A DNA stretch of 10,243 nt from Variovorax sp. (lineage in GTDB: Bacteria; Pseudomonadota; Gammaproteobacteria; Burkholderiales; Burkholderiaceae_C): the NCBI GenBank assembly GCA_028292145.1, contig JAQGMX010000130.1:1-10243 (forward strand), read 5' to 3'. The notes under the pieces are model-generated. The model made no database searches. It was not told the origin of the DNA and saw only the letters and a list, made by a program, of their open reading frames with translations. A program made the position numbers and the translations under genes. Positions 1 to 7,322 of this stretch are shown here, in pieces (the first letter of the stretch is position 1; each line of letters begins with the position of its first letter).

Positions 1-500
1 TCTGGCTGCTGGCCGTCGCCGCATTCGACTTCCGCCAGCGCCGCGTGCCCAACTGGCTGTCGCTGGCCGGCGCGGTGGCTGCCATCGCAGTGCTGGTCTG
101 CGATAGCCAGCCTTTCGGCATCGGCTGGGGAAATGCGGCTGGCGGGGCCGTCGTCGGTTTCGGCGTTCTGCTGATGCTCTATGCAACCGGCCTCATGGGC
201 GCCGGGGACGTCAAGTTCGCCGGTGCGCTCGGTCTCTGGGTCGGTTTCGCGCCGCTGATGCCGATCTGGGTCGGCGCCAGCTTGCTCGCCGGCGTCCATG
301 CCGCACTCTGGCTGGCACTGGATCAATGGCCGGTCATGCCCAGGCTGGCGATCGCGCTTTCGAGCGCTCCGCAAGCCGAGGCAGCCGTCGCAACGCCAGC
401 GTCGAGCCGCCGCACACGCCAGCGTCACATTCCGTACGCGGCCTATCTTTCCCTGGCAACCCTCGCCTGGCTGGCCACAGGCCGGACCTTGCTGAACTGA
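1..500 (+). CDS. cpaA: TadV/CpaA-type prepilin peptidase (A24 family), 5' end missing
   Basis: This is an inner-membrane aspartic peptidase expected to remove the leader peptides of the Flp pilin and TadE/TadF pseudopilins. The reading frame is open from base 3 to the stop at 498-500, so 165 residues are visible and the N-terminus lies outside the window. Both catalytic aspartate sites of the A24 family are present. The first is in AAFDFRQRRVPNW (visible Asp9, about bases 27-29) and the second is in the GxGD box GAGDVKF (visible residues 66-72). A GTG at 45 could be mistaken for the start, but it falls after the first catalytic Asp, so the real start must be upstream. The rest is hydrophobic with several membrane segments, and a short IPYAAYLSLA stretch near the C-terminus resembles the last helix of CpaA proteins. 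The small visible size suits the Tad-type peptidase without the N-terminal methylase domain of PilD, although the missing part cannot be excluded. The next gene follows after 4 bases. Confidence 0.9.
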   Translation, partial: WLLAVAAFDFRQRRVPNWLSLAGAVAAIAVLVCDSQPFGIGWGNAAGGAVVGFGVLLMLYATGLMGAGDVKFAGALGLWVGFAPLMPIWVGASLLAGVHAALWLALDQWPVMPRLAIALSSAPQAEAAVATPASSRRTRQRHIPYAAYLSLATLAWLATGRTLLN

Positions 501-504
501 GGCG

Positions 505-1422
505 ATGGTCCATCTCACAAAACTCGTCGCCGCCGTGTTGGTGCTGCTGGCGATCGTGCTCGGGATCTATGCCTGGATCCTGAGCCACAGATACCAGCCG
601 TCGCTCCCGCAGACAGCTGGGCAGACGGCGCCGGACCCGGAGGTGCGCGCAGCCGCCCCCCTGTTTCCTGTCGTCGTCGCCGCACGAGCGACACCAGCCG
701 GCCAGGTCATTGCCGCCGACGCGCTGCGCGTCGCCCAATTGCCGATCCAGCCTTCGGGCACCTTCGCCAGCGCTGAAGCGCTGGTGGGCCGCGTACCGGT
801 GCTCGATCTTTCCGAAGGCATGCCGCTGGTGGAAAACCAGCTTGCATCCGGCCTCGCGCAACGGCTTGGCGACGGTGAGCGCGCGGTCGCCGTGCGCGCC
901 GATGAAGTGATGGGCGTCGGCCACCGCGTGCAGCCGGGCGACTACGTCGACGTGTTCGTCGTACTCAAATCCGATGGCAGGGACACGGCCGGCAACCAGG
1001 CACGCCTGCTGCTGTCGCGCAAGCGGGTGCTGGCCTTCGGCGCGGCGTCGGTCGAGAACATGCAGCAGAACAGCCAGCAGTCCCAAGGCCGAAACGAAGC
1101 CGCGCGAACCGCCGTGCTGGCGATTCCGGTGGCAGAAATCGCCCGACTCGCGCTCGGCGAGAACGGCGGCCACCTGTTGCTCGCGCTGCGCAACCCTGCC
1201 GACGTGGCACAACCGGAAGCCGCGCTGTTTGCCGGTCTGACTGCGGCACATCTTTCTGGCCACGGCGCAAGCACTCCGGCGATGGCTGCTGTGCATCCGG
1301 CCGTTGCAAAAAATCCAGACACCGCGACTGCGAGCGCACGCCGAAGCGCCTCGCTCAAGCGGACACATTCCAACGAAGTCGAATTCCTCCGTGGTGACCG
1401 CCGCGAGACGCTCAACTACTGA
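505..1422 (+). CDS. cpaB: CpaB/RcpC Flp pilus assembly protein
   Basis: A 305-residue periplasmic, membrane-anchored component of the Tad machine. CpaB/RcpC proteins are thought to associate with the secretin, and their exact role is unsettled. One N-terminal membrane segment spans residues 6-26. A SAF-like domain follows at about 54-115 (FPVVVAARATPAGQVI to SEGMPLVENQL). The RcpC/CpaB domain runs from about 125 to 230 and includes RAVAVRADEVMGVGHRVQPG and GDYVDVFVVL. A poorly conserved Ala/Ser/Thr-rich linker (about 245-290) precedes a short conserved-looking C-terminal end, VEFLRGDRRETLNY, similar to the VxxxRGxxR tail usual in this family. The ATG at 505 is 4 bases after the peptidase stop. 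The only purine-rich match, GAGG at 499-502, is just 2 bases from the ATG, so spacing is poor and coupling to upstream translation is likely. A later start would remove the membrane segment, so I keep 505. Confidence 0.92.
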   Translation: MVHLTKLVAAVLVLLAIVLGIYAWILSHRYQPSLPQTAGQTAPDPEVRAAAPLFPVVVAARATPAGQVIAADALRVAQLPIQPSGTFASAEALVGRVPVLDLSEGMPLVENQLASGLAQRLGDGERAVAVRADEVMGVGHRVQPGDYVDVFVVLKSDGRDTAGNQARLLLSRKRVLAFGAASVENMQQNSQQSQGRNEAARTAVLAIPVAEIARLALGENGGHLLLALRNPADVAQPEAALFAGLTAAHLSGHGASTPAMAAVHPAVAKNPDTATASARRSASLKRTHSNEVEFLRGDRRETLNY

Positions 1423-1433
1423 CGCGCCGTCAC

Positions 1434-2777
1434 ATGCCCGCCGCCCTCTCCAGAAAAACCGCTCCCGCCTCGGTCACGCTCATCGCGTTTGCTTTGCTCA
1501 CTGCGCCCGCTGCACTGCTGGCTGCCGCGCCTGCCGATGCGCCAAGCAAGCCCGATGCGCAGGTGGCCGACAAAACCGTGTCGCAACTGCTTCGCTTCGC
1601 TGCCGGCTCCCAACGCGAACTGCTGTTCGACAAGGGCATCGAGCGCATCGCCATCGCCGACGAAACCGTCGCCACCGTGACGATTTCACGCAAGACATCC
1701 ACCAGGCCGGTCGCAGGTACGACGGCCGCGGCGCGCCTGATCCTCACCGGCAAGAAAACCGGACAGACCACGCTGATGGTCTGGGAACGCGGCAGCACGG
1801 CCGCAACCACCTACGCGCTGGAGATCCAGCGCCCGATGCCGCTGATCGAAGGCAGCGTCGCCGACGTGCCCGCCTATCGCCAGGCACGCGAAGAAGCGCT
1901 GGCGTCGTACGGCGACAAGGCCGTGCCGATCGACCGCTCGCAGGTCGAAGTCCGCAGCCATACGGTTCAGGTGGAAGTGCGGGTGGTCGAATTCAGCCGC
2001 AGCGTGTTGAAGCAGGCCGGCCTCAATCTGTCGTCCTACGGGCCCAATAGCCACGGATTCAGCTTCCTGAGCACCTCGCCCGGGGTGCTGTCGGAAGCGT
2101 TCAACCTCGCGTTGAACTTCGGCAATGCCAACAAGGGCCGCGGCATGCAGGCCACACTGCAGCTCCTGCAGCAGAACGGGCTGGCCCGCGTGCTTGCGGA
2201 ACCGACGCTGGTGACCGTCTCCGGCCAGAGCGCCAGCTTCCTGTCGGGCGGCGAGTTGCCCATACCGGTGCCACAGGGTCTGGGTACCACGTCGATCGAA
2301 TACAAGCCGTTCGGCATCGGCCTGAGCGTCACGCCGACGGTGCTGTCGAACGACCGCATCGTGCTCAAGGTGGCGCCGGAAGTGAGCGACATCGACTACG
2401 CCAACGGCGTGAACATCGGCGGCTCGTCGGTGCCCGCCATCAGCACGCGCCGGGCCGACACCACCATCGAACTCGGCGACGGCGAAAGCTTCGTCATCGG
2501 CGGGCTGGTGAGCCGCACCACGTCATCGAGCGTCGACAAGGTGCCGCTGCTGGGCGACCTGCCGGTCATCGGCTCCTTCTTCAGGAACAACCGCTACACG
2601 ATGAACGAAAAGGAGCTGGTCATCATCGCCACGCCCCACCTGGTCAAGCCGATCGCCCGAGGTACCGATCTGTCCTCGCAGCTGCCCGGCGGCACGGAGC
2701 AGCGCGACGGCCCGGTCTGGCGCTCGATCTTCCTCGGCGCCGCTTCCGGCGACGCACTGCCCGGCTTTTCCCGTTGA
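1434..2777 (+). CDS. cpaC: CpaC/RcpA outer-membrane secretin of the Tad pilus
   Basis: A 447-residue secretin that forms the outer-membrane channel for the Flp pilus. A signal peptide is clear: charged start, hydrophobic core about residues 14-30, and an Ala-rich cleavage region near AAAPADA (30-36). An N-terminal pilus-formation domain covers about 45-134, with LLFDKGIERIAIADETVATV and GKKTGQTTLMVWE. A BON-like region follows at about 145-195. The secretin core domain begins near residue 235. Diagnostic pieces are NGLARVLAEPTLVTVSGQSA (248-267), the GGELPIPVP plug/gate region (272-280), GDGESFVIGGL (348-358) and the family signature VPLLGDLPVIGSFFR (370-384). It ends with the membrane-proximal ELVIIATPHLVKP. 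The length is ordinary for the short Tad secretins. The start ATG lies 11 bases after cpaB and has no convincing Shine-Dalgarno match, but it gives an intact signal peptide. Confidence 0.96.
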   Translation: MPAALSRKTAPASVTLIAFALLTAPAALLAAAPADAPSKPDAQVADKTVSQLLRFAAGSQRELLFDKGIERIAIADETVATVTISRKTSTRPVAGTTAAARLILTGKKTGQTTLMVWERGSTAATTYALEIQRPMPLIEGSVADVPAYRQAREEALASYGDKAVPIDRSQVEVRSHTVQVEVRVVEFSRSVLKQAGLNLSSYGPNSHGFSFLSTSPGVLSEAFNLALNFGNANKGRGMQATLQLLQQNGLARVLAEPTLVTVSGQSASFLSGGELPIPVPQGLGTTSIEYKPFGIGLSVTPTVLSNDRIVLKVAPEVSDIDYANGVNIGGSSVPAISTRRADTTIELGDGESFVIGGLVSRTTSSSVDKVPLLGDLPVIGSFFRNNRYTMNEKELVIIATPHLVKPIARGTDLSSQLPGGTEQRDGPVWRSIFLGAASGDALPGFSR

Positions 2778-2790
2778 TATTGCGGCGACG

Positions 2791-4026
2791 ATGAACATAC
2801 CCGACACTTACCTCTTCGCCTGCGAAAACGGCGCCCGCATCACCTGGCTCATCCAGGCGCTGCAACGCCACGGCACGGTGCAGCCGATCGCCATGACGCC
2901 GCAGGCACTGGACGAGCGCATCGCCGCCAGCGCACCGCGGGCCGTGTTCCTGGACTTTTCCGAGCCGCACTCCGCCACCTCGGCCATGCTGCATCAGCAC
3001 CTGCGCCGCGACTGGCCTGCGCTCGCAATTCTGGGCACCGGCAGCGCGGAAGATCCGGCGACGCTGCTGGCCGGCCTGCGCGCAGGCGTCGACGATTTCA
3101 TTGACATGGCTGCAACCCTGCCGGACGCCGAAGCCACACTCATTGCGCTGCTGGAGCGCCGCAGCGCCGAGCATGCGGCGGTGCGCGGCCGGACGATCGC
3201 GCTGCTCGGCGCCCGCGCCGGGCTCGGCACCACGACGCTGGCCGCGAGCCTGGCGCTACTGATGCAGGACGCGACCTCGCGCGCCGCCCTGCTCGACCTC
3301 GGCCTGCCGGCGCGCGACGGGTTGTTGTACCTCGACACGCAGAGCAGCTTCAGTTTCGTCGACGGCGTGCACAACCTGCGCCGGCTCGACCAGACGCTGC
3401 TGCACACGGCCTTCGCGCACCATGCCGGCGGCGCCGCCGTGCTACCGCTGCCGCCGAGTCTGACGCAGGTTCGGGAGATCTCGCATGCCGACTCCGCCGC
3501 GCTGATCCGCCGGCTGGCCGACTTCTTCGACTACCAGTTCATCGACCTAGGCGGCTTCACCACCGTCGATTTCATCGCGCGCACGGTGGCCGAGGCCGAC
3601 CGGACCTGGGTCGTCTGCGACCAGAGCATCGGCGCCATCCTGTCGACGGCGAACATGCTGCGTGAACTGGAGACGCGCGGCATCGAGATCCAGCGTTTTT
3701 CATTGGTCGTCAACAAGATCGATCCGGCCGTCAGCCTGACCGCACGCGACATCGCAGCGCGTCTGCGCCTTCCGCTGGCCCATGTGCTGCCGATGCGCCG
3801 CACGGCGCTGCTGACGGCGGCCGGCCGCGGTGAGATGCTGGTGCGCACCGCGCGCAACGACCCGTACACGCAGGCCGTCCTGGGCATGACGAAGGCCTTG
3901 CAGCGCGAGCTCGCCACAACGGATGCGAACTCCGGGGCTAAGCCGAAGACCACGCCGACCGCCCCGATCGCTTCGCCCTGGAACAGCTTCATGAGCCAGA
4001 TCAAGAAGCGCGCGAAGGAAAGCTGA
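2791..4026 (+). CDS. tadZ: TadZ/CpaE MinD/ParA-like pilus localization protein
   Basis: A 411-residue cytoplasmic protein of the MinD/ParA superfamily, known in this family to localise the Tad machinery, often to a pole. The N-terminal third (about 5-125) resembles a receiver fold. AVFLDFSEP (Asp55) sits where the phospho-acceptor strand would be and LRAGVDDFIDM (96-106) resembles the end of a receiver, but the acidic cluster near the N-terminus is missing, so phosphorylation is doubtful. The ATPase-like domain starts near 134. The deviant Walker A region GARAGLGTTTLAASL (140-154) has Arg and Thr where ParA/MinD have the signature and P-loop lysines. Other nucleotide-fold elements remain: ALLDLGL (166-172), FIDLGG (250-255) and the base-recognition-like VVNKID (306-311). 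The tail, about residues 376-411, is Pro/Thr-rich and then basic (QIKKRAKES). It lies 13 bases after the secretin gene and 2 bases before tadA. Confidence 0.93.
   Translation: MNIPDTYLFACENGARITWLIQALQRHGTVQPIAMTPQALDERIAASAPRAVFLDFSEPHSATSAMLHQHLRRDWPALAILGTGSAEDPATLLAGLRAGVDDFIDMAATLPDAEATLIALLERRSAEHAAVRGRTIALLGARAGLGTTTLAASLALLMQDATSRAALLDLGLPARDGLLYLDTQSSFSFVDGVHNLRRLDQTLLHTAFAHHAGGAAVLPLPPSLTQVREISHADSAALIRRLADFFDYQFIDLGGFTTVDFIARTVAEADRTWVVCDQSIGAILSTANMLRELETRGIEIQRFSLVVNKIDPAVSLTARDIAARLRLPLAHVLPMRRTALLTAAGRGEMLVRTARNDPYTQAVLGMTKALQRELATTDANSGAKPKTTPTAPIASPWNSFMSQIKKRAKES
4016..4020 (+). promoter_or_regulatory. Ribosome binding site for tadA/cpaF
   Basis: AAGGA lies 8 bases before the ATG at 4029, inside the last codons of tadZ. 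It is the best Shine-Dalgarno match seen in the window and supports the chosen tadA start. A relatively strong site here would favour high output of the ATPase. Confidence 0.7.
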
Positions 4027-4028
4027 GC

Positions 4029-5408
4029 ATGTCTCCGGTCATCGAATTCGCCGACGACAACGAAGGCTTCATTCACTCACAGCAGTTCCAGGACATCAAG
4101 GGCTGGACGCACGAACACCTGCTCGGGCGCATCGAAGCGCTAGGCGCCGAATTCGGCCGGCTGTCGCGCGCATCGATCCAGCAGTTCGTCGAGGTCGAGC
4201 TCGACAGCTTCATCCGCCAGCAACGCGTGCCAGTCAACGACCGCGAGATCCAGCTGATCGCCGATGCGCTGACGAAGGAGCTGGCCGGCTTCGGTCCGCT
4301 GGAAGACCTGCTGAACGACCCTGCGGTGGAAGACATCCTCATCAACGGTCACAAACAGGTCTACGTCTCGCGCCGCGGCATGCTGCAGCGCGAAACGCTG
4401 CGCTTCACCGACGAGGCGCATGTGCTGCGCATCGTGCGCCGCATCCTGGCGCCGGTCGGACGACGCCTCGACGAGGCCAATCCGATGGTCGATGCACGGC
4501 TGCCCGACGGCGGGCGCATCAACGTGGTCATCTCGCCGCTGGCGCTGGACGGACTTTCGGTGTCGATCCGCAAGTTCCGCAAGGACCCGCTGACGCCTTC
4601 GGAACTGGTGCGTCTGGGCACCTTCGACGCCGGCATGGCCCAACTGCTGGAAATTGCCGTGAAGGCCCGCTGCAACGTGCTGGTGAGCGGCGGCACGAGT
4701 TCGGGCAAGACCTCCTTGCTGAACGCGCTGGCGACCTTCATTCCGGCGACCGAGCGCATCGTCTCGATCGAGGACACCGCCGAGCTTTCGCTGGGCCACG
4801 CGCATGTCGTTCGTCTGGAGAGCCGCTCCGGCGGCTTCGACGGTGCCGGGCAGGTGTCGATCCGCGACCTGCTGCGCAACAGCCTGCGCATGCGGCCCGA
4901 CCGCATCATCGTCGGCGAGGTGCGCGGCGCCGAGGTCATCGAGATGATGCAGGCGATGAACACCGGCCATGACGGTTCGATGGGCACCATCCATGCCAGT
5001 TCGCCGCGCGAATGTCTCTACCGGCTGGAAATGCTGGCCGGCTTCGCGGGCTACCAGGGCAGCGAGAGCAGCCTGCGCCGGCAGATCGCGAACGCGGTCG
5101 ACTTCATCGTGCAGATCGGCCGGCTGTCGAGCGGTCAGCGGCGCATCCTGTCGATCTCGGAGATCACCGGCGTCAATGACGAAGTGGTCGCGATGCAGGA
5201 GCTGTACCGCTACGAGCCGATGACGGGGCCGGACGGCCGCGAGATCGACCGCTGGGCCACGCTTGGCGTTGCCCCGCATTCACCGAAGATCACGCGCTTC
5301 CGCCAGAGCCTGCAGCGCCAGCAGCGCGCGACGAACGCGGTCAACAGCGCCACCGCCCACGACCGCATGGACGAACCCGTCACCGGCTTCGGAGCCCTCC
5401 GTGCCTGA
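4029..5408 (+). CDS. tadA: TadA/CpaF secretion ATPase (VirB11-like)
   Basis: A 459-residue cytoplasmic ATPase of the type II/IV secretion superfamily that powers Flp pilus assembly. An N-terminal helical region (about 20-85) leads into the conserved FGPLEDLLNDPAVEDILING (88-107). The catalytic domain shows every expected box. Walker A is GGTSSGKTS (221-229), with Lys227. The Asp box is SIEDTAEL (246-253). Walker B lies in LLRNSLRMRPDRIIVGEVRG (281-300), with Glu297. The His box is TGHDGSMGTIHASS (312-325). All key residues look intact, so the protein should be active. The C-terminus beyond about 425 is a variable polar tail. The ATG at 4029 is supported by AAGGA 8 bases upstream. The gene's last 8 bases overlap the start of tadB. 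Confidence 0.97.
   Translation: MSPVIEFADDNEGFIHSQQFQDIKGWTHEHLLGRIEALGAEFGRLSRASIQQFVEVELDSFIRQQRVPVNDREIQLIADALTKELAGFGPLEDLLNDPAVEDILINGHKQVYVSRRGMLQRETLRFTDEAHVLRIVRRILAPVGRRLDEANPMVDARLPDGGRINVVISPLALDGLSVSIRKFRKDPLTPSELVRLGTFDAGMAQLLEIAVKARCNVLVSGGTSSGKTSLLNALATFIPATERIVSIEDTAELSLGHAHVVRLESRSGGFDGAGQVSIRDLLRNSLRMRPDRIIVGEVRGAEVIEMMQAMNTGHDGSMGTIHASSPRECLYRLEMLAGFAGYQGSESSLRRQIANAVDFIVQIGRLSSGQRRILSISEITGVNDEVVAMQELYRYEPMTGPDGREIDRWATLGVAPHSPKITRFRQSLQRQQRATNAVNSATAHDRMDEPVTGFGALRA
5391..5394 (+). promoter_or_regulatory. Ribosome binding site for tadB
   Basis: GGAG sits 6 bases before the GTG at 5401, within the end of tadA. It decides in favour of GTG 5401 as the tadB start over an upstream start in the same open frame (5263), whose extra residues are Arg/Ser/Pro-rich and look like an out-of-frame reading of tadA. 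Confidence 0.65.
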
Positions 5409-6378
5409 CGCGTTCTTCGTCGTGGCGATACTGGGGCTGCTGGTGGCAGCCGCCGCGCTTGTGCTCTGGCATTGGGCTGCGCGGCGGCATGCGCGCGATG
5501 CGGCGGGACGTTTTCTTTCGCAGCAGATCGCAGCGCATGGCACGGGCGGTGGTCTGGCCGCCGAAAGTCCGGCCACCAGTCATTCGAATCGAACGGCCGA
5601 CCCCTGGGCGCCTGCGCCGGCCGTCTTGCCCACCGCACCCAAGACGGGCTGGGCCGCCATCGAGCTGCCCGGATGGCTGCAGGGCGTGGTCACGCTACGC
5701 ACCGTCGCCATTTGCTCGGCCGTCGTGCTGGCGGCGAGCCTCGCCCTCCTGGCGGTGGCCGGCGCTTTGCCCGCCGCGACCGCTTTCATCCTGCTCGTGT
5801 TGGTCGGCACGTTCGCACTCTGGCTGCGCCTGCAGAAGCGGCGCCGTCGCATGGTCGCGCAACTGCCCGGGTTCATCGACGGCATGGTCCGGCTCCTGAC
5901 AGTCGGCAATGCGACGCAGGCTGCGTTTCAGTTGTCGGTCGCAAGCGCAAAGGCACCGCTGCGCGAATCGCTGGAAGATGCCGCCGCACTGGCCCGCGCC
6001 GGTGTCGATCTCGATATCGCGCTGCACCAGACGGCGCGCAACGCCGGCATCGAGGAGATGGCGCTGCTGGCGTCCATCATCGGCGTCGGTGTGCGCTACG
6101 GCGGCCGGACCGATCTGCTGCTCGAACGCGTGGCCGGCTTCATGCGGGACCGCGAACAGGCCGAGCAGGAACTGATCGCGCTGTCGTCGGAAACACGGCT
6201 GTCGGCCTGGGTGCTGGGCCTGTTGCCGATGATCGTCGCCGGCCTCATCGTGATGACCAACGCCTCCTACTTCATGCTGATGTGGCGGGACCCGACCGGC
6301 CAGACCATGATCTTCAGCGCGGCCGGGCTCCAGATGCTTGGCGTGCTGATGCTCTACCGGCTGGCGCGCATCGGATGA
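5401..6378 (+). CDS. tadB: TadB inner-membrane platform protein (T2SF domain)
   Basis: A 325-residue polytopic inner-membrane protein of the GspF/type II secretion F family. Together with TadC it forms the platform on which the TadA ATPase acts. Starting at GTG 5401 gives a membrane segment at once (about 4-24). A polar Ala/Pro-rich loop follows (about 48-86), then two hydrophobic segments at about 101-122 and 124-142. The cytoplasmic T2SF domain begins after the basic RLQKRRRRMVAQLPGFIDGM (143-162) and includes the conserved-type stretches RAGVDLDIAL (199-208) and YGGRTDLLLERV (233-244). Two C-terminal membrane segments lie at about 268-288 and 303-320. This is the usual TadB architecture and length. 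It overlaps the tadA end by 8 bases and the tadC start by 4. The same frame is open upstream to 5263, but that region is coded by tadA and carries no TadB-like sequence. Confidence 0.93.
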   Translation: MPDAFFVVAILGLLVAAAALVLWHWAARRHARDAAGRFLSQQIAAHGTGGGLAAESPATSHSNRTADPWAPAPAVLPTAPKTGWAAIELPGWLQGVVTLRTVAICSAVVLAASLALLAVAGALPAATAFILLVLVGTFALWLRLQKRRRRMVAQLPGFIDGMVRLLTVGNATQAAFQLSVASAKAPLRESLEDAAALARAGVDLDIALHQTARNAGIEEMALLASIIGVGVRYGGRTDLLLERVAGFMRDREQAEQELIALSSETRLSAWVLGLLPMIVAGLIVMTNASYFMLMWRDPTGQTMIFSAAGLQMLGVLMLYRLARIG

Positions 6379-7322
6379 ACGCGATGGCGCCCGAAATACT
6401 CGCTGCCTTGAGCCTGAGTCTGCTGTCGGCAGCGGCGCTGCTGGTCGCCGGATTGCTGGTCGCACGCGAACTGCAGCGGCGCCGGCATAGACATGTACTT
6501 GAGCGGGCGCTGGCCGCGCAGGACGATGCGGCATCATCCGGCGCCGAGGTGGATGCAGCGGACAAAGTCCGCAGAACCCTGCCGATCCACTGGCTTCACA
6601 GCCGCATCGGCCGGCTGCTGGTGGCCAATGAAGACCGCAAGCTGATCGATCAATGCGGCCTGCCTTCGGTCCGTTCGCAACTGGTCTTCCTGGTTTTGCG
6701 GCTGACGCTAGCGACGCTGCTTCCGCTGCTGGCCTGGATCGGAATCGCAGCCGGCTGGCTGGACCAGAAGATTTTGCCCGTTGCCGCCCTCGCCTTCATC
6801 GTCGGCTTCATGCTGCCCAAGTGGCTGATCGGCCGATGGGCGGCACGACGCCGCGAGCGCGTGGTGCAGGAGCTTCCGCTGGCAGTCGACCTGTTGCGGC
6901 TGCTGCAGGGCGTGGGCCTGAGCCTCGACCAGAGCGTGCAGGTCATGGCGACCGATTTCACGCACGTGCTCAAGGTGATCGGCGCCGAGCTCGTCATCGC
7001 CAACCGCCAGTACGCGCAAGGTCGCACCCGCGAGCAGTCGATGCAGCGGCTGGCGACGCTGTATGCCAACGACAACCTCGCGGGCTTCGTGGCGCTGCTG
7101 GTGCAGGTCGACCGGCACGGCGGCGCGGTGCAGGAGCCGCTCGCGCAGTTCGGCGACCGGCTGCGCGAACTGCGGCGCTCGCAGATGAAGGCGCGCATCG
7201 GAAAGATCACCGTCAAGATGACCGGCGTCATGGTGGCCACGTTGCTACCGGCGCTGATCATCGTCGCCGCAGGGCCAGGATTCCTGGCCATCGTCCGTTC
7301 AATGGGAGCCATGGGCAAATGA
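6375..7322 (+). CDS. tadC: TadC inner-membrane platform protein (T2SF domain)
   Basis: A 315-residue partner and distant paralogue of TadB, also of the GspF/T2SF family. An N-terminal membrane segment (about 8-30) is followed by a charged, Arg-rich cytoplasmic loop. Paired hydrophobic segments lie at about 102-124 and 133-150. The T2SF domain begins near RRERVVQELPLAVDLLRLLQ (159-178) and includes GLSLDQSVQVMA (181-192) and the typical FGDRLRELRRSQMKARIGKI (259-278). A last membrane helix follows at about 281-306 (MVATLLPALIIVAAGPGF). The ATG at 6375 overlaps the tadB stop as ATGA, suggesting coupled translation. A second in-frame ATG at 6384 has a GGA at 6373-6375 at a workable distance and could be the real start, which would shorten the protein by 3 residues. 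The long open frame upstream to 5472 is out-of-frame reading of tadB. Confidence 0.93.
   Translation: MNAMAPEILAALSLSLLSAAALLVAGLLVARELQRRRHRHVLERALAAQDDAASSGAEVDAADKVRRTLPIHWLHSRIGRLLVANEDRKLIDQCGLPSVRSQLVFLVLRLTLATLLPLLAWIGIAAGWLDQKILPVAALAFIVGFMLPKWLIGRWAARRRERVVQELPLAVDLLRLLQGVGLSLDQSVQVMATDFTHVLKVIGAELVIANRQYAQGRTREQSMQRLATLYANDNLAGFVALLVQVDRHGGAVQEPLAQFGDRLRELRRSQMKARIGKITVKMTGVMVATLLPALIIVAAGPGFLAIVRSMGAMGK
7304..7308 (+). promoter_or_regulatory. Ribosome binding site for tadD
   Basis: GGGAG lies 10 bases before the ATG at 7319, within the final codons of tadC. It supports the start that yields a lipoprotein signal peptide. Confidence 0.55.

Noticed and set aside
334..1368. Minus-strand open frame of 344 codons opposite cpaA/cpaB
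   Set aside because: The plus strand carries recognisable peptidase and CpaB domains. The antisense product is Arg/His/Gln-rich without any domain.
1304..2050. Plus-strand open frame of 248 codons across the cpaB/cpaC junction
   Set aside because: It overlaps two well-supported genes in another frame and encodes an Arg/Ala/His-rich sequence with no motif.
2778..2790. Possible terminator or promoter between cpaC and tadZ
   Set aside because: The gap is only 13 bases, and I see no hairpin with a T-run or paired -35/-10 elements. The genes appear to be co-transcribed.
4140..5279. Minus-strand open frame of 379 codons opposite tadA
   Set aside because: It lies wholly opposite a gene with all catalytic boxes of a secretion ATPase. 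Its product is rich in Arg, His, Gln, Asp and Ala, with no recognisable domain, as expected from the complement of GC-rich coding DNA.
5472..6374. Long upstream extension of the tadC reading frame
   Set aside because: It is an out-of-frame reading of tadB with Arg/Ala/Gly-rich sequence. TadC-like sequence and its first membrane helix begin only at ATG 6375.
6653..7318. Long upstream extension of the tadD reading frame
   Set aside because: It is out-of-frame tadC. The lipoprotein signal peptide requires the start at 7319.
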